NCBI RefSeq assembly: GCF_963678635.1
Contig: NC_087064.1
Span: forward strand, 45,615,346 to 45,679,345
Direction of reading: 5' to 3'
DNA from: Symsagittifera roscoffensis
Lineage: Eukaryota; Xenacoelomorpha; Acoela; Convolutidae
DNA: 64,000 nucleotides
Shown: positions 58,205 through 64,000 of the stretch, in pieces
Numbering within the stretch: the first letter of the stretch is position 1
Layout: every line of letters begins with the position of its first letter
The notes under the pieces: generated by a model
What the model was told of the DNA's origin: nothing
What the model saw: the letters and a program-made list of their open reading frames with translations, nothing else
The model's database searches: none
Made by a program: the position numbers and the translations under genes

Positions 58205-58668
58205 GTTTGTTTAAATTTAAAATAACTTTTTAATTAAACTGAATAGTGAAATAAATTTGATGATTTTAACAGTTCAAGATCGTCGATGATGAAAAACAGC
58301 ATAAAGATCATTTCGATTTTCCTCTAGCTGCAGAAGATAGAAAAAACTCCAGTTTCAAGAAAAGTCTATTTGAATTTTTTTCTATGCAGTTTTTTTTGTC
58401 ATGGATTGAACTTTTGAAAATCATCAAAGTAAAGTTAACTATTCAGTTTAACTAAATGTTAAAATTGAACTAACGCTGAATCACCATTGTAGACTTTTTG
58501 AAAAAATAACAGAAAACTTCGAAAACAATTTACCTTGTTTTTTTAGAGTTGTACATTGTAAATAGCTTCGAACTAAAATGCGCTTTAAAGTGATATTTCT
58601 CTCTACCTTTTTACTATGTTTCTCTTGTGGTACTTCTTTGCGCGGAGAAAATGCCCAAACATTGTTTT

Positions 58669-59034
58669 TTTATTTGTGGGATATTATCTCAGCAAAGCCC
58701 AAATAGCTCTTGCACGGAATATACAATGTACACTAGTTATCTTATCAATGTAACTGCATATATAAATCAAGTTACTTAGCAGCAGAAAGCAGCTCAGAAA
58801 TTTTATTCAGACGATTCACAGTTCTATCATCGAATTGATAATTGTTGTTGCGTATGAACGTTTCGTTTTCTTCGTCAACTTGAAACTTCTGCACAATAAC
58901 TGAACTTTCTGGGACTCCGATTTTCTTCAGAAACATCTCATAATACATTCCTATCGAGTTCGAAAAAAATAGTCCAATGAGCAGAATAATGATACTTGGC
59001 ACCACAAAAATAAAATCTTTGAAAGCCCCTTGTC
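58669..59034 (-). CDS. Candidate terminal exon and 3' UTR of a membrane protein gene
   Basis: On the minus strand, ACCGTTACAG at about 59034 looks like a splice acceptor. The frame that follows reads GAFKDFIFVVPSIIILLIGL (a probable membrane segment), then MYYEMFLKKIGVPESSVIVQ, a polar Glu/Asn-rich tail and NRLNKISELLSAAK, with TAA at 58774-58772. About 100 bases later lies AATAAA (58674-58669), a good poly(A) signal. The frame is open upstream of the acceptor to 59086 but without a good ATG. Protein not recognised; upstream exons were not found. Confidence 0.5.
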
Positions 59035-59086
59035 TGTAACGGTCAAAGAAAAGTAATTTAAATTTTGGACCAGGGATACAAGACAC

Positions 59087-60560
59087 TTAAATGAGAGACG
59101 CCATATGCTGAAAATTTTTCTCAAGTGGGTGGGCTGCATTTTTTATTTTAGTTCGAATCATTATACTTTGTGTAGCTTTTTGTGCCTTTTACGAGAAGTG
59201 TTTGATAACGAAATTGCTTCGAGCTATATTGATTTAAGAAAATCAGTTTCTATGTTCAGAGCAGTCAAAAAATCCGTTTTCCAGATGTATTTGCCTTTTT
59301 AGAATTAGATTAACAACGGCGTCTTCCAAGGCTTTAAACATTAAAGAAAGCGCAGTTTAACCATTATTTTCATCATGAAGCCCAGCCATCATTAAGTGCT
59401 TTCTCGATTAAAATTAGGGTCCGAATTCAGAAAGACAAATAATATCAAAGCAACCTCTCGGTAATTTTCGTAGCTTATCTTCGTCACTAGCTGTATTCGC
59501 TGAACAAAATTTGAAAATCCTGTGCTTGGGCTTTCACTGTGCTTGAGAACGAAATGACGCTACACCTTACTATAGGGTTCAAAATTAATCTGCTCATTGG
59601 TTTATTTTCCTGGTGCGATGATATACAACTGGGATCTGGCTCGGGTGCAGGCTTGGTACATGTAGACCAGAGATGAGCGAAGCACTTGAAACACTAATGG
59701 TGCTTCAAGTGCATTAGTGTAGGTTAGTCGAATAGGTGAACTAGTCAATACTAAAGCTCTCTCCCACTCAAAAGACCTTCCGTAGAAGTATCACCAGTTG
59801 AAATCCAGCAAAACTGGCAAAGTTATTTCAGTTTTGACCTTATTAATTGATTTTTTAATTGTTGAACCCTTTTCTGCATCCAATCATCTTTACGCCTACT
59901 CATACAATAAAAAGAAACACTGGAATTATCCTTCCATTTAGATCAAAACTAGAACAGAATCAGGCAGCGTAATTCAAGTTTAATAAAAAAAAATCGAGAA
60001 TGAATATCAAAAAAGATTGAACGAGACCTCCCGCTACAGAGCAAAGCCCTGAATGTTCCCTTTCGTTCACGATATCTGCAGCAGTTTTTTTAAACGCATC
60101 AATTTTTCTAAAAACATGGTTTTTGGGTGTTAAACCTTCCAATCACGCAATGTCAAGTACAGATTGATAATTACTCATCTAGTAATCATTTGATATGCTT
60201 ATTAAATAGCTCAATTCAGTTTTCTAAATTTCTTTCAAAATGGGCACGGGTGATACATCGGGGGCGTTCATCAGGGTTGAATCCCTCATGCGCCGAAAAT
60301 ACAAATCAGCCAATCAGATTTCAGTAATCTAAAATTTGCAAAGAAAGTAAAGAATTCCAGGGACTGGAGTATTGATATTGGCCGATTATAAAAACGGCAG
60401 AAATATGCAAAATTTTCAAAATGTCACAGACCGCCGCCGAAAATGAATAAATTTTATATTTCAAGGGTTTCGTTATGAAAGAAGCAAAATAATGCTTCAT
60501 TTAATTTTTTTTACTTGAATGACAATTGCTTCTTTTCAAAAATTGACTTTCGGCTAACTT
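59087..60560. other. Unique AT-rich sequence
   Basis: No gene is established. A minus frame at 60142-59960, following an acceptor-like GTTTTTAG, reads DAFKKTAADIVNEREHSG then a hydrophobic end. It might be an exon (low support). An interleaved inverted pair is at 59682-59720. A short plus frame at 59105-59302 after TTTATTTTAG is equally weak. Confidence 0.3.
59682..59720. repeat. Interleaved inverted repeats (A-B-A'-B')
   Basis: GCACTTGAA (59682-59690) pairs with TTCAAGTGC (59704-59712). ACACTAATG (59691-59699) pairs with CATTAGTGT (59712-59720). Both 9-bp stems are perfect and cross each other, the topology of an H-type pseudoknot in RNA or two alternative hairpins in DNA. Confidence 0.7.
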
Positions 60561-60568
60561 TGTTTTCG

Positions 60569-60613
60569 GTCCTTCGCTCACGAGTTTTTTCGCGCATTCG
60601 GTCCTTCGCGCAT
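60569..60613 (+). repeat. Short direct repeat CGGTCCTTCGCNCAYGAG
   Basis: Two copies about 31 bases apart (60568-60585 and 60599-60616) just left of the fold-back element, differing at two positions. They may be subterminal repeats of the same element. Confidence 0.5.
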
Positions 60614-60627
60614 GAGAATAGCCCCCG

Positions 60628-61001
60628 TTCAACAGCGCCGAAGTACAACAGTGGCGAAAAAGGCGGGAAAATTTCAGAATAATTTAAACGCATTTTCTAA
60701 AGAGCGAGAAATTAATGACGCTAATTATCAAAGAAAATCACTCCAATTTCGGCGCCAAAAGATCTGCAACTGCAAATTAAACAATTATTTTGGCGCCAAA
60801 TTGTCTAAATCGCAAACTTTCTCACCCAAAATTTTTAAGTGCCACTTATGATTGTAAATGTTCGCCTTTAATGTTTGATTGCCGCACTTAATATGTTGAA
60901 ATTTGTTCATATATTTTCGGCACTGTTGAACAAAGTTTTCATTTTCGGCACTGTTGAACTAGTTTTTTTTTCGGCACTGTTGTACTTCGGCACTGTTGTA
61001 C
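60628..61001. mobile_element. Fold-back (MITE-like) element with repeated terminal motif
   Basis: The left arm GTTCAACAGCGCCGAAGTAC continues ACAACAGTGGCGAAAA. The right side has four copies of TTCGGCACTGTTG(A/T)AC (from about 60917, 60945, 60970 and 60987), the last two forming the inverted match of the left arm over about 34 bases. The interior is AT-rich and includes a frame without protein character. No target duplication was identified, so the exact ends are uncertain. Confidence 0.6.
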
Positions 61002-61036
61002 TGCCCCGATACATCTTCTTAATTATATCATTTTAA

Positions 61037-61241
61037 GGATCTACTTAACAATGTCCCCTTCTATGGTACCTACTTAAGAATGTCCACCCTAAAAATAAAT
61101 ACAGTAAATTAGCACTGAGCTTTCTATTGAGAATTATAGTTTTGCTGCATTCTGATTGGTTGAAAAATCGACCATTTTGACCTACTTAACAATGTCCTCA
61201 CCCCCTTTTCTTGAAAGGGGTGGAGATTGTTAAGTAGATCC
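61037..61241. mobile_element. hAT-type MITE, 205 bp, with 8-bp target duplication
   Basis: The terminal inverted repeats are GGATCTACTTAACAATGTCC at the left and its counterpart GGAGATTGTTAAGTAGATCC at the right. They match over 16 terminal bases and most of the next few. The element is flanked on both sides by CATTTTAA (61029-61036 and 61242-61249), an exact 8-base duplication, typical of hAT transposons. Internal copies of CTACTTAA(C/G)AATGTCC lie near 61070 and 61183. It encodes nothing and would need a transposase from elsewhere. Confidence 0.85.
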
Positions 61242-61249
61242 CATTTTAA

Positions 61250-62900
61250 CTTGCATTATCTTTATCTTCAGCAGACGAACAACGAACACATTTCCCGTTA
61301 GCAAAATTGAACTCCAACCTTTAGAGGCTTCTACTACCATATATGAGCATTTGAAAAAGAACTTTTTTGTTGTCGGTGCTATTATCATAGATTTGATAAT
61401 TTGTTGTTTCTAGGTTGAACACAAACCGTGATTTGATCAAAAGCTGATAATCTGGAAATAATTGATAAAATTCAATTTTTGAAATTTAAAACTCGTAAAC
61501 AAAACTTGTTTTTCTGATAAAAAAGGCCTAGGAAATTAGACGATAAGAAAATTAGACGGATGCTAAAAAAGCGTACTTTGACGGAATTTAATTTTTTTCA
61601 GATCTGTCATTTTAGACGAAAACCTATTAAAAGGAAAGGGCCAACAACATTTTTTCTTAAGAGTCAAGTTTCAAAAATACAAAAATAACATAAAATGTCA
61701 ATACCTATTAAAATAATTAGTTTAAGTAACAAAAAAAATGTCAAATCCGAATACTACAAGAGAATTTTGAATTGAATAAATTATGCATGATTAACTTGTA
61801 AAATTTTTGGCTACCGAAATTTAACTGTTGTCTACAAACAATTATATTTTTCTCGCGCAATTTGTCAGCAAATAATTTTAATCTCTCACTTGCGTCTATT
61901 TTCTCACAATTCCAGTTTTGCAAAATCGTCTATATTCCTTATAAGTGCCTCCGTAATTTGCTTATCATCTAATTTCTCAACCCCCCTGATAAAATATCTT
62001 TTTAATCCCAGTTTTAAGTAAAGTGAATTTCTATTTATTCCCAGATTCTGATTTTTTTGTAGATGACCAAATAATAGCGCATTCATTATTAGTAGCCTTG
62101 TAGTTGTTGGATTTGGATAGTTTTAGTTCTATGGGTCAATTACCGACTTCCTCTTTTAATTAATAAATGTATAAGAGAAATTTTCATGGCCACTCTGATA
62201 AAGTCTTTTTTCAGTTAATTGTTTTGGTTTCCGAAGTTTTTGATGATTTACAGAAAAATTTTAAAATCTCTTTCTGCATTCAACCTGAGATGTACTATAG
62301 TACGAAAAAATAACAAAATATGTGGCGCATTTTTTTTTTTTAAGTATCAGCAAAATGTTCGAAAAAACTTATACAAGCAGTTGATTCAGTCTGTTTCATG
62401 TCGACAGTTTTAAAACGCCTACAAAGCAGTAAATCGCTAAGAAGACATTTAATCGTTCAGAGCAATGGAAACAAAGTAAAATCTCCTGAATACTGGAAAA
62501 ATCTAAAATTCAAAGCTTTCTGGTATTTGTTAAGACACAGATATCTAACTTCGGAAAAAACTTAACAGGATCAAGACAAACTAAAATAGAGAAAAACTTT
62601 TCAACCAATAACAAGAAAAACGAAAAAAGTGAATCTTCAATTATTGATTTTCAATAAGTCAAGAAATTTAAAACATTTTTAACACTATAAATTAATTTTT
62701 TCAGAAAAAAAAACCTAGAAAAAACTGAAACAAACAAAAATGGAAAATAATGAATATTGAAAAAATACAATGATTTCATAAACCATAAAACCAAAACCAA
62801 TAGCCGATTATCATCTCAAAAAATTGGATCTGACAAAAAACTAGATTTTTTGAGAACCAGGTAAAAAAAACAATGAAATATGCCAAATACACATACAATC
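61250..62900. other. AT-rich sequence without assigned gene
   Basis: Minus frames of about 60 codons at 61741-61923 (NWNCEKIDASERLKLFADKL) and 61904-62086 overlap and look mildly protein-like, so a decayed gene is possible. Neither has a domain. From 62400 the sequence is low-complexity and A-rich. Confidence 0.3.
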
Positions 62901-62903
62901 AGG

Positions 62904-62934
62904 GGCGGATCTAAGATTTTCTCGAGGGGGCCCT
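62904..62934 (+). mobile_element. hAT-like terminal sequence (single end)
   Basis: CAGGGGCGGATCTAAGATTT followed by a GGGGGCCC phrase resembles the CAG(G/T)GGCGGATC-type ends common in hAT non-autonomous elements. The opposite end was not found within the window. Confidence 0.35.
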
Positions 62935-64000
62935 ATGGATCGACAAGGGATCCCTATTAATTGAAAAATACTTCTTTTATGAAAAAAACTTCAAATGGGT
63001 TCATCATCAGGCAACAAATTTAAATCAAAAAATGATCCTGAAGAAGGTCTAAAATTTGCCAAGCAATTTTCAAACGCCCGTAACTTTAAGAAAAATAATA
63101 TTCGGTGAAATACTTTTTTTAATTTTGAGCTTAAGATGGTAGAAAAAAAATTCGCAAAAAGCCCAACAAACCGAAATTTGACTCAATAAAGAAAACCACA
63201 GCAAGCATAAATATTCCGCACTTTCTTCGAAAGTAGGAACAATAAATTTATCCTGGTGGTGGAAAAGTATAGCTTTTGCATCAAGATTCTTGAATATTTC
63301 AAATTGTATACCGGAGGACTAACAAAAAACTAGCGAGAAAACGACAAAAAGCAGTTCTATAAAGGCAAACAAGAAAAAGTAGAAATAAGCCTCAAGATGT
63401 TACTACGCGACGGATTCGAACCAGCGAACTTAAGATTCTCATGTCCGTTCGATTCGCCCACAGACACTCAACGCTCGAAAAACACTAGCCTCACTAAAGT
63501 AGAGAGCAGATCTATGAAATTTCCAATGCTACAGATCGTGATTATAGCTAAAGTGCCACTAAATGATCATTTTATTTGCGAGTTAGGCTGGAAAAAAATA
63601 GGTTCATACTAAAACAATACGTTCAGTAGCTCGCGAACAAAATACGTTCACCAATTGTGCTCAAGAGGCGATATATGGAGATTTAAGAGACATCGAATTA
63701 CAAACCGATGTCAGGCTGTTCAAAAAGCATCTTCAACTTTTAGCGTAGAAATCTGAAAGGCAGAAACTTTTGAGAGCAATCAAAAAGTCGCTAAAACCAC
63801 CAGCTTTAATGCCTGTCAAAGGAAAAAGCATAACATCAACGAATTCAACATTGACATCAGCGAATGAAAATCCTAAAAGCCGAGATAAAATCTACAGTTA
63901 AGTTTCAGATAATCGATCGTCCAAGAAGAAACGCCGGAGCACAGCAGTGACTAGGAAAACCGGCCTCCAAATTAAAGGAGCAAGAGGGCGAAGATCCGAA
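62935..64000. other. AT-rich sequence to the window end, no gene assigned
   Basis: A plus frame at 63397-63612 (RDGFEPANLRFSCP) is probably the antisense of a tRNA-like T-arm sequence (GGATTCGAACC at 63412-63422) rather than a gene. The last 300 bases are less AT-rich but have no convincing frame. Confidence 0.35.

Noticed and set aside
63398-63480. Possible minus-strand tRNA (GGTTCGAATCC)
   Set aside because: The T-loop consensus is present, but the T stem has a mismatch, no acceptor stem closes and no anticodon loop with U33 can be formed.
1-64000. CRISPR arrays, rRNA genes, bacterial operons
   Set aside because: No regular spacer arrays, rRNA core sequences or Shine-Dalgarno-ordered gene clusters are present. 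The repeats are eukaryotic mobile-element and satellite types.

Overview
The window looks like repeat-dominated genomic DNA from an animal, most likely a nematode and plausibly Caenorhabditis-like. That assignment is inference. It rests on short TTTTCAG-type splice acceptors, AT-rich non-coding DNA with no prokaryotic gene layout, and Ty3/gypsy-type retroelement proteins. No complete intact host gene is visible. Nearly all coding sequence belongs to mobile elements broken by frameshifts, stops, deletions and rearrangements. No rRNA, convincing tRNA or CRISPR array was seen.

Layout. 1-12.4 kb: AT-rich remains of a Ty3/gypsy-like element (family 1). A 5' block is tandemly duplicated (1-1372 and 2194-3565), then come two gag copies (3566-6553 and 7410-9326) and further copies of the gag tail. 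These are interleaved with long terminal repeats (LTRs) that start TGTGCC and end GGCACA. 12.37-33.9 kb: a visibly GC-richer island that I interpret as one very large LTR retrotransposon (about 21 kb, family 2). It has a collapsed 5' LTR with primer-binding site, a 2.3-kb structured leader, gag, protease, reverse transcriptase/RNase H, a linker, integrase, an acidic extension and a divergent macrodomain. A 480-bp spacer leads to a second coding module (24.1-32.1 kb) with a coiled coil, two SGNH/GDSL-hydrolase-like segments and some 1,500 codons I cannot assign. A purine-rich tract and a partial 3' LTR close it. 34.6-36.2 kb: RT/RNase H of family 1, so family 2 seems to sit inside family 1, between its gag and pol.

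36.2-46.35 kb: four tandem copies of a non-coding unit of about 2.45 kb; copies 2-4 are nearly identical. 46.5-57.2 kb: a segmental duplication of an element read on the minus strand (X, 46.5-50.5; Y, 52.4-56.1) with a companion AT-rich block after each (Z1, Z2). X and Y share a broken minus-strand ORF for an unrecognised protein with a hydrophobic start. Y carries a private 0.6-kb segment and lacks 0.86 kb present in X. 57.2-64 kb: AT-rich DNA with the only plausible host material: a cysteine-rich terminal exon (+, 58,097-58,204), a membrane-protein terminal exon with poly(A) signal (-, 58.67-59.03 kb), a 205-bp hAT-type MITE with a perfect 8-bp target duplication (61,037-61,241) and a separate fold-back element (60.63-61.0 kb).

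How the parts fit. In family 2 the LTR would drive a genomic RNA for Gag-Pol. Two repeated leader hairpins overlap GGTGAGT splice-donor-like sites, and the 23.64-24.12 kb spacer could hold the acceptor for a spliced RNA encoding the second module. The most interesting claim is this association of a giant Ty3/gypsy element with a TARG1-like macrodomain and SGNH-hydrolase-like domains. The copy seen here is dead.
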